Positions 1-13,800 of a stretch of DNA of 64,000 nt are shown in pieces (the first letter of the stretch is position 1; the number at the start of each line of letters is the position of its first letter). The stretch is from NCBI GenBank assembly GCA_963922205.1, contig CAWUHX010000345.1:1-64000 (forward strand). Reading direction: 5' to 3'. Below the pieces are notes generated by a model. The model was not told the origin of the DNA. It worked only from the letters and a program-made list of their open reading frames with translations, and ran no database searches. This DNA comes from Romanomermis culicivorax (Eukaryota; Nematoda; Enoplea; Mermithida; Mermithidae). The position numbers and the translations under genes are program-made.

Positions 1-1343
1 CTACTAGAACGTTGGAAAATGGATCTTTTCGACATTTATTTCTTTGATAAGTTGTCAAAGTTTTCATTCAATTCAAGCATTTTTCATATTCGGTCAAAAT
101 GCGAAAATCATATAGGAAAAATTTGTGAAATCAGAAAAGCAACCAAAAATTTGGATTTTTCAATCGGCAATGTTTGTCACTGTCTCTAACTTATGGAGTT
201 TCAATCATTTACCGGATACATATTTATGTTCACAAAATTCAAAAATTCGCAAAAACCGCAGAAAAATATGGTGAAAAAACTGAAAAAAATTCATTGTCGT
301 CAAATACTGTGACGCATTATCCAAAATAGACTGATTGAACCACGAGATGGGGCATTCTAGGTAGTCGCAACTATTGAATGCTAACCAGTAAGTAGAGTAG
401 ACATGCTTACAGTCGCCTTCGAGCTGGATTATAGTAAGCCAGTGTTTTTTTTGCACTGTGCAAAACTTTTTTTTCGGATTTTTTGCACCGTGAAAAAATA
501 TTTATCAAATGTGGAAAAAATTTGGGGTTTTCATATTTAAAAAATGCATTTTGGTGCATTTCAGTAGGTCCAAATCTGAAAATTTTCCGGCGCTGAGCGC
601 TGGTTATAACTTTAATAATCATTATTATTTCTTACGAAGCTCAGGCGCGGTTTTTAGCATGTCTACCTTCACTTTATCACTAATTTTTAATGGTTTCGTC
701 GTCTTAAACGTATATTATTCCATGTTTAATTGGCGATCTACAATTATATCTGTTTATTTAATGGAGATCCACATTTTTTCCTTCATAAATTCTTTGAGAA
801 AGGTCAACACGTCAACTTTCTAAGCTTGGTGAAGCGTTTGTTCCTTTCTCAACGTAAATTGAATTCAAAAGCTTCATGGAAGTATTTTTGGAAAATTTCT
901 ATGCTTCTGACTGATAGCTTTTCGGCTAAATTTATAAAAAGACACGAACAAATTATTGGTTTTAAAAATTTTCAGATGATAAAATTTCTAGATTCTAGAA
1001 CACAAAATTCGGATCTAATTTTTGAGAATTTTTTCCAAAAAATTTTACACATTTGGAAAAAAATTTGACCTCTTCATTTGCGGAAAAAAAGTGTTTTCTG
1101 GCGTGCAAAACTTTTTTGGTAATTTTTTTGCACCGTGCAAAACAGCTCGTGCAAAAAAACACTGTAGTAAGCAATAATCAAAATAATCATTACCCGGCAG
1201 ATTTCGGGGTTTTGACCATCTAAAATGCACCAGAATGCACCTTCCATACTTGAAAATCTCAAAAAATTTTTGCCACTTGGCGAAAGAACTCAAAATTTTT
1301 CTCCCATGATCAGATTTTTTTCGCCAAAACTACCTTGACGGAA

Positions 1344-2160
1344 AAAACAGTGGTTACAGCACCGTTTTTCATCGAAGATTTTTTCCACATGAGAACCGGA
1401 CCCAAAATTTCTTTCCTCATTTTCCAAAAAATTTCCAAATTTTTAAAAACGTTTATAATGTGGCCACGGTTCCTTTTTTCTACATTCTAGGAGCATTCTG
1501 ATGTTTTCGGAGTCAGAAACCTGCAAAAATGAGGAAAAAAGCTGATGACTGGTATTGGTACTTCACAGAAGCTGAACGCATATTAACGATAGAGTTCTTA
1601 TGATTTATTCACAATTAACATTTCTCTGGTTCTGATTTCTTAGTCCGCTGCAGAGCGCCAGAAAAATTTTCGGATTTTGCCTTTCTATAACGCCGGGAAA
1701 TCAACCTTCATAACGTTGAGAAATAAATTAAGATTAAAGTAATAGAGTGTAATTTGTCTTGTTTTTATATTCTGAATTGCTGGAAAATAGGTCTCTGCAA
1801 CAAACATTTCTGAATAGATGCTCTAAAATTACAGTCTAGAATGATGTCTTCAACCTTCATCGTCTATAAATGCAAAAGTCACGCTGAAAACGTTTGAAGA
1901 ATTCCAGGCCCCAAGTCAAAGAATTGAGAGAATTGATGAAAAATTTCAATTTTCGGCGAAATACTGACTGTCGACGATTAAAAAATGAGAAGAGGTAATT
2001 CAATTGATAGAAATTGTCGAGGGTTAATTAGTTAGTGGAGATAAATATGTTTACGTCCATGCCTGATAGGAAATAATGATTTATTCCATGACCTGCGCGA
2101 AGCGCCGGAAAATTTTGTGATTTTGACCTTTAAGCTCCAAAATGCATCTTTTCGGTTTTG
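1344..2160. repeat. Internal sub-repeat A of the array unit
   Basis: This segment is recognisably related to 5020-6005 and to the body of the hAT-like element at 24408-25390. They share, in order, a stretch around TTTTTCCACATGAGAACC, an 'AAAACG(C/T)TTATAATGTGGC' stretch, a GC-rich palindrome (about 1650), the 'AGTCTAGAATGATGTCTTCAA' region (near 1840) and a second palindrome (about 2096). Copies lie at 10712-11528 and 20084-20900. The terminal inverted repeats of the 24.4-kb relative are absent here, so it may be a decayed or captured transposon body. Confidence 0.65.
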
Positions 2161-2403
2161 AATTCCCCAATGAAAACCATGCCGAAATTTTTTTCCTCAT
2201 TTCTAAATTTTTCAACTCAAAAGACCTTATTTGAGGAAAAACGGTGGGTCACAGTCGCACCACTGTTTTTTCTCATATCGTGTTTTTTTGGGGGGGGGAA
2301 AGAAATTAGGAAAAGGGAAATAAATTTTAATATTGGGTATCGTATATCGAAAAGATGCATCTTGGTGCATTTTACAAGGTTCGAATCGAATGTCAAAAAA
2401 CTC

Positions 2404-4016
2404 TCGGGCCGTTCTTAGGGTTTTAGCGCCCTGGGCGAACTCAGGTTTAGCGGCCCTAAATTTTTTTCAGTAATTATTAGACACCACACCATCTTCGGGT
2501 GATAGATGATTCACTAATTTACATACTTTAGAATATCTTAAAACGACGCATAATCCCCTTACTACAAGATTTTATTCATTAAAAATAACGCTTATGAACC
2601 GGTTGAATGACAACAACTCTGGTGTTGTCATAATAGACGATATTACACGGTATATAACTTGTATGTAATGCAACATCTGCACATAACACTTTAATAAAAC
2701 GCCTGAGGCAAGGTGTCCACAGGTTTTTCCAAATGAAATTCCGACTTTTCCAGGTTTCCCAGGTTTTTTTCCCCAGAATTTACTGTTCTTTTCCGGAGAA
2801 AAATTCAATAATCGCTACATAAAATGATAAAAATGTGTGTACCATACAAAGATCTCAGCAATGTGCTAATATTTTCTATCAGTTGAATGCTGTCAGCAAA
2901 CTACAAAACTATAAACATCAACTATAAATCAAGCTTTTTTCGCCACTGTTGGCACAAAAAAGTGCTGTGTAGAGAAAACAGAGCTTTACAGAATTATGAA
3001 ATGTGTGTGCTCGAATGCAGATTCCGTAATTGTGTTAACTGTAAAGCACTCAAAGTTTCTCCCAAACGGGAAAGATATTTTTAAAACACGTTTCTGCTCA
3101 ATGAAGCTTATATACATAGCTGTTGCTTGCGTACAAGTTAGAATGATTAATACTTATTAGTGACATTAGCGTTTTGAGTGGTGTACTCAATGTACCTCAA
3201 GGAAGGTTTTAGTGCCTGTTTTATTTCTACTGTACATAAATTTTATGTATCTAAATTCTAAAACGTAATGTAATCCGAATCTAGTGATTAAATAGTCATC
3301 AAAATTTCAACTATAAATCTGTCATTAACTAACGGTTGACAAAGTACAAAAATATTTCTCAAAGCGTGTCATAAACTTTCCGGATTATTGTTATCCTGAG
3401 AGAATCACTATTCTGAAACTATATCGTCATCATTCAGTCGACCACCTGATCAGGAAACAGCTTGAAATTAAAAGTGATGCCAAAAAAATTATCTTTTGTA
3501 AGCAGAAAAGTCAACATTTGAAGCAAACCCTCTCATGTTTTCGTCAGTAATGATCGGGTATTTAAAACTTTGTAAAAAAATCGATTCCGAACAAATATTA
3601 ATTCATTAGCTTTTTTGACCATGCACAGCAAAATATGAAATTCTGATATGAAATGTATAGTATGTGATTTAGTTGTAAACCGCCCGCTATTGACTTTTTC
3701 ACTCAGTTTTGTTCCCTTTTGTAATGCTGCTATAATATGATTCCTATTTTAAACACATTTTTTCAATACACTGTAACTAAGACTGAAGATTCTTAAAACC
3801 AAAGAAAATATGATTTTCTGAAATCCGTTTTAATTTCATCATGTACAAAGAATGTTTGCGGAAATTTTGTAATGTTTGCATACAAAGATAGACAATTTTA
3901 TTAAGGGCCGCTAAAAAAGCATTCTTCAAGCATACACTAGAAAATTTTTAGCGGCCCTCAAGTTTTAGTGGCCCTGAGCGGTAGCCCAGTTCGCGCACCT
4001 CCTAAGAACGGCCCTG
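2404..4016. mobile_element. Inverted-repeat DNA element in the array unit (CAGGGCCGTTCTTAGG ends)
   Basis: The left end reads GGGCCGTTCTTAGGG, and the right end is its inverse, reading inward CAGGGCCGTTCTTAGG. The subterminal sequences on both sides carry a second inverted motif near 2450 and 3905-3960 (GCGGCCCT and its complement). The 1.6 kb between holds no gene. The CAGGG start resembles hAT or related elements. No matching target duplication is visible: the left flank is AAAAACTC and the right flank is GTTATAAT. Copies lie at 11772-13384 and 21144-22756. The family call is inference. Confidence 0.6.
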
Positions 4017-5019
4017 GTTATAATGACAAAATCTTTTTACTATCTTAAAAAAAAATTTTGAATTTTGTGTAATTTAAACATTCTGACTAACACAATCGTA
4101 GAAATTCTTTTTTGTTTGAAGAATCCATATTCTTGGTTGCTTGCATAGTTTTCCAACTTTGCTTTTCCCGACTAAATATTTATTGAAGCCACTGAAGAAT
4201 TAAACCTTCTGTCGAGGAAATAAAAGTTTAAAAGATTCAGTCTGCAGAGTTTTAGAATATAAAAATTCAGTTTGACTGGTCAAATACTAAATTTCGTTGA
4301 TTTTAGGCATTTAACGGGCTGAATGCGTAAACATTCTTTGGTGCTTCGCGCCTGATCAGCGAGTACAATATTAACTACTGTCATTTGACCCGAACGCGGG
4401 TCAATTAATTGTCGAAAAATATATTCCTATCATCGCAGCAAATTGTCAGTGACTAGTAAATGAATAGAAATTCTGAACTTTCTATGCTCATCCAGTTCAG
4501 TAAGATTCGGATTGGAAACTGAAATTCTTATTTCTGGTGTTTGATTCGGATAGAAAGATAAATATTGTTGGCCAAATGTTTCAATCAAAAATTTGCGCAA
4601 CTTTCGACTCAATTTTCTTCAGGAGTTAGAAATCACATCCTCAATCCAATTTTCCACAATATTGTTTAATATGAATTCATTACCGAAAATTGAAGGAAAA
4701 TATAGTCTCCAGAACAATGCTATAGAGATATTTATATTTTGGCAGCATTCCATTTCTTTTCGCGTCGTCGTGAACTACTTGCACAGTTTTTTCTCATCTC
4801 ACTGACATGGTTAGTTGAAAAATATGTTGGGCACGATATTTACGAAATAATTATGCGTTAAACGTCAACTTTTTATCAAAATTTTGGCCTAATACTTTTC
4901 CACAGTTTTCAGTATGTTTCTAGTAGAAAAAATTTTTTTGTGTTATTGGCACTAATTTTTTCGGCCTCTTGTGTCAATTGGCACAAATGTCGGTGCACAA
5001 AAAAACGCTGGTGTGAACT

Positions 5020-6005
5020 TACCGTTTTTTTTCCTCGAAGATTTTTCCACATGAGAACTGGACCCAAAATTTTTTTCCTCATTTTAAAAAACGCTTATAA
5101 TGTGGCTAAGGATGCTTTTTTATGCATTTTAGGAGCATACCCAAGCATTTTGTTGTATTTAGAGTCAGAAACCTACAAAAATGAGGAAAAAATTGAGAAA
5201 ATTCTGGTTGTGTTTGTTAAAAATGACTTCATGAAGAATATATTGGTGTTTTACAGGAGCAGGTGAAGCATTTTAACGATCTCAGGAATTTATCCGCTCT
5301 ATTGACATTTCGGTGGTTCCAATTAGAATCATTAATTTTATTTAGCTCTTGGTCCGGCGCAGAGCGCCGAAAAATTTTTGGAATTTTTCCTGGAATCCTG
5401 GAAAAACCTTCACAACGTTGAGAAATAAATTAAAATCCAACTGATGAACAGTAATTTGTTCCCCATTCCGGCGCGAAGCACCGGAAAAATTCTCGGGTTT
5501 TTATATTCTAAAACGCTATAAAATAAATCTCTCCAACAGATATTCATGAATAGAAGTTCTAAAATCGCAGTCTAGAATGATGTCTTCAATTTTACCGTTC
5601 AATAAACGCAAAAGTCCAGGTTGCAAACGTTTAAAAAACTCCAAGCATCGAGACGAAAAATTGAGAGAATTGATGAAAAATCTCAATTTGGGCGACATTA
5701 TGGACTGTTAACGATAAAAAAATGAAACGAGCTAACTTGATTGATGGAAACTGTTGAGCATTAATTAGTAAGTCGAATTAGATATGCTAACGGCCGCGCC
5801 TGATAGACAATAGTTGAGATTATAACCCATGAAATTGTCGAGGGTTAATTAGAAATTGTCGAGGGTTAATTAGTCAGTGGAGATAGATATGTTTACGTCC
5901 ATTCCTGATAGGAAATAATGATTTATTCCATGACCTGCGCGAAGCGCCGGAAAATTTTGAGGTTTTGACTCAGTTCACCAAAACGCATCTTTTCGGTTTT
6001 GAATT
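5020..6005. repeat. Internal sub-repeat B of the array unit
   Basis: A second diverged copy of the body also found at 1344-2160 and 24500-25320. It includes GC palindromes near 5353, 5468 and 5937 and a 21-bp tandem duplication at 5831-5851/5852-5872. A further copy lies at 14388-15373 in unit 2; unit 3 stops before it. No coding potential is visible. Confidence 0.65.
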
Positions 6006-6377
6006 CCCCAAAATTTTTTGCTCAATGAGAACCATACCCAAAATTTTTTTCCTCATTTCGAAATTTTTTTCCTCAAAACACCCCGTTTGAGGAAAAAAAT
6101 GGTGTCGTGAACCAGACGCAGTAATACCAAAATTCCTTAATCTTTTCATTTTCTCACCAAAACTCAGAAAATTGGGGTTTTAAAAGCCTAAAACTGACGC
6201 GCATTAAATGAAATACAAGAAAACTAGTTTACGATAGTTTTTCCGATGAAATTAAGCAAATTTATTGATTTTAGAGTGAGCAACCAAAAATTTATTTGTG
6301 CAACCAAAAATTTTCCCGAAGCTGCACATTGCAACCTGGCTGGTGCAAGAAAACCCTGAATGGTCCTAGGCACCAGG

Positions 6378-6597
6378 CATACCTGTAAGAGGTCCGACCA
6401 GTTGGGGGGGGGGGTAAATCCGAAATTTGAGGGGCATGGGTCGAAAAAAGTCGAAATTTTTCCCAAAAACGGCCAAAAAACACACACTTTCTTGCAAATT
6501 TTTCCAATTTTTCCCAAATTAGGGTGGGGGGATTGGGTATATGGTCGGCCAAGTTGTGGGGTCCCCCCCCCTACCCCATCCCCCAGGTACAGGTATT
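6378..6597. mobile_element. Short hAT-like MITE with G-run ends (unit copy 1)
   Basis: A 220-bp element flanked by perfect 8-bp direct repeats GCACCAGG (6370-6377 and 6598-6605). The ends read inward CATACCTGTAAGAGG and AATACCTGTACCTGG, and each runs into a G tract (11 G on the left, 9 G on the right strand). An 8-bp duplication and CA-starting inverted repeats are typical of hAT transposons. The subterminal stretch around GGTCCGACCAGTTGGGG is shared with the element at 63047-63293, so they belong to one family. No transposase is encoded. Confidence 0.75.
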
Positions 6598-6886
6598 GCA
6601 CCAGGGCTTTTTATTTTTGCACGTACAGCAACCAAATTTCAGACTGCGAGTGCAACCAAATTTTTTCTGATAAGTTGTGGAGTGCAACCTGGAGAATAAC
6701 GGCCCTTATGATTAGGTTATAAATTTTCCTGTCCGAGAACGCATTATATGCGTTTTAGGAGGGAAACACAAAAAATTTTCCAGCGCTTCGCGCGGAATTT
6801 CAAAGATTTATAATTTTATCATTTCTAGTGCGTGGTTAGAAAATTTCTCCCTAGTTATTTTATGTCCATTGCATTTAAACATCAAC

Positions 6887-7887
6887 CAGGGTTGCTACAC
6901 AACCTGGAAAACTCATGGGTTTTTTTCAGCACCTGGGAAACTCAGGGGATTTTTTTCTTGGGCCGCATATTCATACAAAAGGCCCAGTGCTTGGTGTATG
7001 ACTACATAAGGTCGGAGGGCAGTTTGTTAAAAATCGTTATTTTGGATTTCTTCATTTAAGTTTTATATCTTTGCTGCTTATAAATTGTTGAACAGCAGTT
7101 AAAAAAACTTGATTAAAACGTTAATAATAATAAACGATCGGTAATAAAAAAGATCGGTAATCGGCAGTTTCAGTAGAATGTGCTGGAAAATAAATTTTCC
7201 GACATTTTAGAGGCCTCGAAATCAAAATTTTTTGGCGCTAGGCACCGAACAAGTTACTCTAGCCAGGCTTTTGATTTCTCACCCAAAACTCAATAAATTC
7301 AATTTAAAAGTCAGAAACTGACACGAAGTGAATGAAATACAAGAAAAGTAACTTTTGATCATTTTTCTGATGAAATTAAGCAAATTTATCAATTTTAGAG
7401 GGAGCAATTAAAAATTAAGCTGTGCAACCAAACTCTTCCCCATGTCACAGATCAACCTGGCTTGTGCGAAAAAATCCTGATGATTGATTCGAATAATGAC
7501 TGATCTTATTTGTGAGCCTTATTATTTTGTGTGTGATTAAGTATGTATCCAAAATGATTGATCTGCTTTGCGGGCTTTTCCTGTGATTTTGGAGAGTGTT
7601 TCTGACTAAATTTTTTGCAAAAAACGTTGTTTTTCACTACCACATTTATTTACAAACTTTTTAGTTTTGGCTCGTTGAAATTCCTATTGGCCTGTAAAAT
7701 TTTGACCTTAGGAGCCAAATGGCCAGTCGAGAAAAAACCAAAGAAAATCTGCAATACACACTCTAAAAGTATATAGTGTAAACAACGAAAGTTGCGTTCC
7801 AATTGTGTATGTCAAAAACCTGGGAAATTATTTATGGAAACCTGGGAAATTCAGTGGATTTTTTTGGCCAGTAGTGTTGGAACCCTG
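6887..7887. mobile_element. CAGGGTT inverted-repeat element with 6-bp TSD (unit copy 1)
   Basis: A 1001-bp element starting CAGGGTTGCTACACAACCTGG and ending with the inverse of CAGGGTTCCAACACTACTGG, flanked by perfect 6-bp repeats ATCAAC (6881-6886 and 7888-7893). Both subterminal regions carry an 'ACCTGGGAAA' motif. A diverged relative of the host sequence near 26210-26240 reads straight across the insertion point without the element, which acts as an empty site. It contains no transposase. Termini resemble hAT-like elements, but a 6-bp duplication is unusual for hAT, so the superfamily is left open. A copy lies at 16259-17259 in unit 2. Confidence 0.75.
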
Positions 7888-10800
7888 ATCAACGCATTTT
7901 GAATAAATGCTTTATCCTGTACTTATTCGATTGAAAATCAAGACGTTTTTCGATTATTTTCACACAATCTTTTTGCGGACCTTAATATAGGTTTGACTTT
8001 TGTAAACATAAACTTTTTGCATTTAGAAAATAATTAAAACATCATCAGCTAAACAGAGGACATTGACCGGAGCTCCTGCCAGTTGAAGAATGAAGAATCC
8101 AAATTCTTGGTTGCTTGCCTCATTTTCGAATTTCAATTTTTCCCACCCGATTGAAAACTCATTGAATTCGTTGAAAAATAAGATCTTTCATCACAGAATA
8201 AAGTTTGAAAAGATTCATTCTCCAACATTCTAGAATGTCAAAATACAAATTTTTTCTCCGACCCCTGTGCGCCGGAATTACTGATATTAGAATACGGGAC
8301 AACATGTCACGCTATTTCATGCTTTATATCATTTAAGAACAATTTCTTTACACTTATAATCATGATTGATAGAATGGTAGACAAATGTTCGACCTCTTTG
8401 CCAAATGTTGAAAAAACCAAGATTGATATACAATAAATACAGAAGAATGAGATGAAAAAATGAATTTTCGATGTTCTAGAAGTCTAAAAATATAAATTTT
8501 CCCTTCGCTCCGCGTCGAACAAGTTACGGTTGCCAGACTTTTCGTTTTTCCTCTAGAACTCAGCAAATTCAGTTTTAAAAGGACGCGAATTAAATGCAAC
8601 ACAAAAAACTAGATTTTAATCATTTTTCGGATGAAATCGAATTTATCAATTTTAGTGTGAGCAACCAAAAATTTCTCCGTGCAACCGAATTTTCCCCCAA
8701 GTTGCACACTGCAAACTAAATTGCGCGAAAATAAAAAAGCCTGCTAGGCACTATTAACAGTAATCCGGCAGATATAGAAAAATATATTCGCTGTATACGG
8801 CTAATAGACACTTTTGCACAGGGTCACAGCCACCGTTTGTTCGTAGAGACCAAAATTTTTTTCGCCATTTCTGCTATTATCGTTTTTTCGCTTAAAAATA
8901 CCACCATATGCTTTTCTGAACATTATTCATCCTTCTGGAGTCTAGCTTTTCTGAACATTATTCATCCTTCTGGAGTTAGTAATTTATCAAGAACAGAGAA
9001 TTTTTGCTCTCTGGGTCAAATTACGATAAAAATTCATCAAAATTCATAGACAAAAAGCTTACCGTGAGAAAAACCCAAAATTGTATAAACCAATTAGACG
9101 GCTGGCATATCAGTGCTTAGCCAAAATGAAAAATCATCTGCATGTGAATTATTCTTCCTTCCGATCCGAGCGCCGGAAAGAATGTTCGGATCCCGATCCT
9201 CCAGAACGTTGAAAGATGAATCTTTTCAAGACTATACGTGATTTAAAATTGATTTCTCCGGTCTAGTGATGTTCATGCTGAACAATGTGCGGACGTTTCC
9301 AACCTTGTAACCAGCTTACAAATCAGCTTGGAATCAAAGAGCGCCGAAATTTTTTTTTGAGTTTTGATCTACTAGAACGTTGGAAAATGGATCTTTTCGA
9401 CATTTATTTCTTTGATAAGTTGTCAAAGTTTTCATTCAATTCAAGCATTTTTCATATTCGGTCAAAATGCGAAAATCATATAGGAAAAATTTGTGAAATC
9501 AGAAAAGCAACCAAAAATTTGGATTTTTCAATCGGCAATGTTTGTCACTGTCTCTAACTTATGGAGTTTCAATCATTTACCGGATACATATTTATGTTCA
9601 CAAAATTCAAAAATTCGCAAAAACCGCAGAAAAATATGGTGAAAAAACTGAAAAAAATTCATTGTCGTCAAATACTGTGACGCATTATCCAAAATAGACT
9701 GATTGAACCACGAGATGGGGCATTCTAGGTAGTCGCAACTATTGAATGCTAACCAGTAAGTAGAGTAGACATGCTTACAGTCGCCTTCGAGCTGGATTAT
9801 AGTAAGCCAGTGTTTTTTTTGCACTGTGCAAAACTTTTTTTTCGGATTTTTTGCACCGTGAAAAAATATTTATCAAATGTGGAAAAAATTTGGGGTTTTC
9901 ATATTTAAAAAATGCATTTTGGTGCATTTCAGTAGGTCCAAATCTGAAAATTTTCCGGCGCTGAGCGCTGGTTATAACTTTAATAATCATTATTATTTCT
10001 TACGAAGCTCAGGCGCGGTTTTTAGCATGTCTACCTTCACTTTATCACTAATTTTTAATGGTTTCGTCGTCTTAAACGTATATTATTCCATGTTTAATTG
10101 GCGATCTACAATTATATCTGTTTATTTAATGGAGATCCACATTTTTTCCTTCATAAATTCTTTGAGAAAGGTCAACACGTCAACTTTCTAAGCTTGGTGA
10201 AGCGTTTGTTCCTTTCTCAACGTAAATTGAATTCAAAAGCTTCATGGAAGTATTTTTGGAAAATTTCTATGCTTCTGACTGATAGCTTTTCGGCTAAATT
10301 TATAAAAAGACACGAACAAATTATTGGTTTTAAAAATTTTCAGATGATAAAATTTCTAGATTCTAGAACACAAAATTCGGATCTAATTTTTGAGAATTTT
10401 TTCCAAAAAATTTTACACATTTGGAAAAAAATTTGACCTCTTCATTTGCGGAAAAAAAGTGTTTTCTGGCGTGCAAAACTTTTTTGGTAATTTTTTTGCA
10501 CCGTGCAAAACAGCTCGTGCAAAAAAACACTGTAGTAAGCAATAATCAAAATAATCATTACCCGGCAGATTTCGGGGTTTTGACCATCTAAAATGCACCA
10601 GAATGCACCTTCCATACTTGAAAATCTCAAAAAATTTTTGCCACTTGGCGAAAGAACTCAAAATTTTTCTCCCATGATCAGATTTTTTTCGCCAAAACTA
10701 CCTTGACGGAAAAAACAGTGGTTACAGCACCGTTTTTCATCGAAGATTTTTTCCACATGAGAACCGGACCCAAAATTTCTTTCCTCATTTTCCAAAAAAT

Positions 10801-13800
10801 TTCCAAATTTTTAAAAACGTTTATAATGTGGCCACGGTTCCTTTTTTCTACATTCTAGGAGCATTCTGATGTTTTCGGAGTCAGAAACCTGCAAAAATGA
10901 GGAAAAAAGCTGATGACTGGTATTGGTACTTCACAGAAGCTGAACGCATATTAACGATAGAGTTCTTATGATTTATTCACAATTAACATTTCTCTGGTTC
11001 TGATTTCTTAGTCCGCTGCAGAGCGCCAGAAAAATTTTCGGATTTTGCCTTTCTATAACGCCGGGAAATCAACCTTCATAACGTTGAGAAATAAATTAAG
11101 ATTAAAGTAATAGAGTGTAATTTGTCTTGTTTTTATATTCTGAATTGCTGGAAAATAGGTCTCTGCAACAAACATTTCTGAATAGATGCTCTAAAATTAC
11201 AGTCTAGAATGATGTCTTCAACCTTCATCGTCTATAAATGCAAAAGTCACGCTGAAAACGTTTGAAGAATTCCAGGCCCCAAGTCAAAGAATTGAGAGAA
11301 TTGATGAAAAATTTCAATTTTCGGCGAAATACTGACTGTCGACGATTAAAAAATGAGAAGAGGTAATTCAATTGATAGAAATTGTCGAGGGTTAATTAGT
11401 TAGTGGAGATAAATATGTTTACGTCCATGCCTGATAGGAAATAATGATTTATTCCATGACCTGCGCGAAGCGCCGGAAAATTTTGTGATTTTGACCTTTA
11501 AGCTCCAAAATGCATCTTTTCGGTTTTGAATTCCCCAATGAAAACCATGCCGAAATTTTTTTCCTCATTTCTAAATTTTTCAACTCAAAAGACCTTATTT
11601 GAGGAAAAACGGTGGGTCACAGTCGCACCACTGTTTTTTCTCATATCGTGTTTTTTTGGGGGGGGGAAAGAAATTAGGAAAAGGGAAATAAATTTTAATA
11701 TTGGGTATCGTATATCGAAAAGATGCATCTTGGTGCATTTTACAAGGTTCGAATCGAATGTCAAAAAACTCTCGGGCCGTTCTTAGGGTTTTAGCGCCCT
11801 GGGCGAACTCAGGTTTAGCGGCCCTAAATTTTTTTCAGTAATTATTAGACACCACACCATCTTCGGGTGATAGATGATTCACTAATTTACATACTTTAGA
11901 ATATCTTAAAACGACGCATAATCCCCTTACTACAAGATTTTATTCATTAAAAATAACGCTTATGAACCGGTTGAATGACAACAACTCTGGTGTTGTCATA
12001 ATAGACGATATTACACGGTATATAACTTGTATGTAATGCAACATCTGCACATAACACTTTAATAAAACGCCTGAGGCAAGGTGTCCACAGGTTTTTCCAA
12101 ATGAAATTCCGACTTTTCCAGGTTTCCCAGGTTTTTTTCCCCAGAATTTACTGTTCTTTTCCGGAGAAAAATTCAATAATCGCTACATAAAATGATAAAA
12201 ATGTGTGTACCATACAAAGATCTCAGCAATGTGCTAATATTTTCTATCAGTTGAATGCTGTCAGCAAACTACAAAACTATAAACATCAACTATAAATCAA
12301 GCTTTTTTCGCCACTGTTGGCACAAAAAAGTGCTGTGTAGAGAAAACAGAGCTTTACAGAATTATGAAATGTGTGTGCTCGAATGCAGATTCCGTAATTG
12401 TGTTAACTGTAAAGCACTCAAAGTTTCTCCCAAACGGGAAAGATATTTTTAAAACACGTTTCTGCTCAATGAAGCTTATATACATAGCTGTTGCTTGCGT
12501 ACAAGTTAGAATGATTAATACTTATTAGTGACATTAGCGTTTTGAGTGGTGTACTCAATGTACCTCAAGGAAGGTTTTAGTGCCTGTTTTATTTCTACTG
12601 TACATAAATTTTATGTATCTAAATTCTAAAACGTAATGTAATCCGAATCTAGTGATTAAATAGTCATCAAAATTTCAACTATAAATCTGTCATTAACTAA
12701 CGGTTGACAAAGTACAAAAATATTTCTCAAAGCGTGTCATAAACTTTCCGGATTATTGTTATCCTGAGAGAATCACTATTCTGAAACTATATCGTCATCA
12801 TTCAGTCGACCACCTGATCAGGAAACAGCTTGAAATTAAAAGTGATGCCAAAAAAATTATCTTTTGTAAGCAGAAAAGTCAACATTTGAAGCAAACCCTC
12901 TCATGTTTTCGTCAGTAATGATCGGGTATTTAAAACTTTGTAAAAAAATCGATTCCGAACAAATATTAATTCATTAGCTTTTTTGACCATGCACAGCAAA
13001 ATATGAAATTCTGATATGAAATGTATAGTATGTGATTTAGTTGTAAACCGCCCGCTATTGACTTTTTCACTCAGTTTTGTTCCCTTTTGTAATGCTGCTA
13101 TAATATGATTCCTATTTTAAACACATTTTTTCAATACACTGTAACTAAGACTGAAGATTCTTAAAACCAAAGAAAATATGATTTTCTGAAATCCGTTTTA
13201 ATTTCATCATGTACAAAGAATGTTTGCGGAAATTTTGTAATGTTTGCATACAAAGATAGACAATTTTATTAAGGGCCGCTAAAAAAGCATTCTTCAAGCA
13301 TACACTAGAAAATTTTTAGCGGCCCTCAAGTTTTAGTGGCCCTGAGCGGTAGCCCAGTTCGCGCACCTCCTAAGAACGGCCCTGGTTATAATGACAAAAT
13401 CTTTTTACTATCTTAAAAAAAAATTTTGAATTTTGTGTAATTTAAACATTCTGACTAACACAATCGTAGAAATTCTTTTTTGTTTGAAGAATCCATATTC
13501 TTGGTTGCTTGCATAGTTTTCCAACTTTGCTTTTCCCGACTAAATATTTATTGAAGCCACTGAAGAATTAAACCTTCTGTCGAGGAAATAAAAGTTTAAA
13601 AGATTCAGTCTGCAGAGTTTTAGAATATAAAAATTCAGTTTGACTGGTCAAATACTAAATTTCGTTGATTTTAGGCATTTAACGGGCTGAATGCGTAAAC
13701 ATTCTTTGGTGCTTCGCGCCTGATCAGCGAGTACAATATTAACTACTGTCATTTGACCCGAACGCGGGTCAATTAATTGTCGAAAAATATATTCCTATCA

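Larger units (their letters stand above)
1..9368. repeat. Tandem array, copy 1 of a 9.37-kb unit
   Basis: The sequence from position 1 recurs from 9369 (offset 9368) and again from 18741. The window opens inside the array, so the true left end is not seen. The unit is AT-rich with many A/T runs and holds no convincing gene: its open frames are 60-125 codons, overlap on both strands and match no family I know. It is a mosaic of older repeats: two related segments at 1344-2160 and 5020-6005, an inverted-repeat element at 2404-4016, a hAT-like MITE at 6378-6597, a 6-bp-TSD element at 6887-7887, and short tandem duplications at 5831-5872 and 8910-8976. GC-rich palindromes punctuate it. Confidence 0.95.

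Noticed and set aside
2396-4024. Target duplication for the 2404-4016 element
   Set aside because: The flanks AAAAACTC and GTTATAAT do not match in any nearby register; only the inverted repeats support the element.
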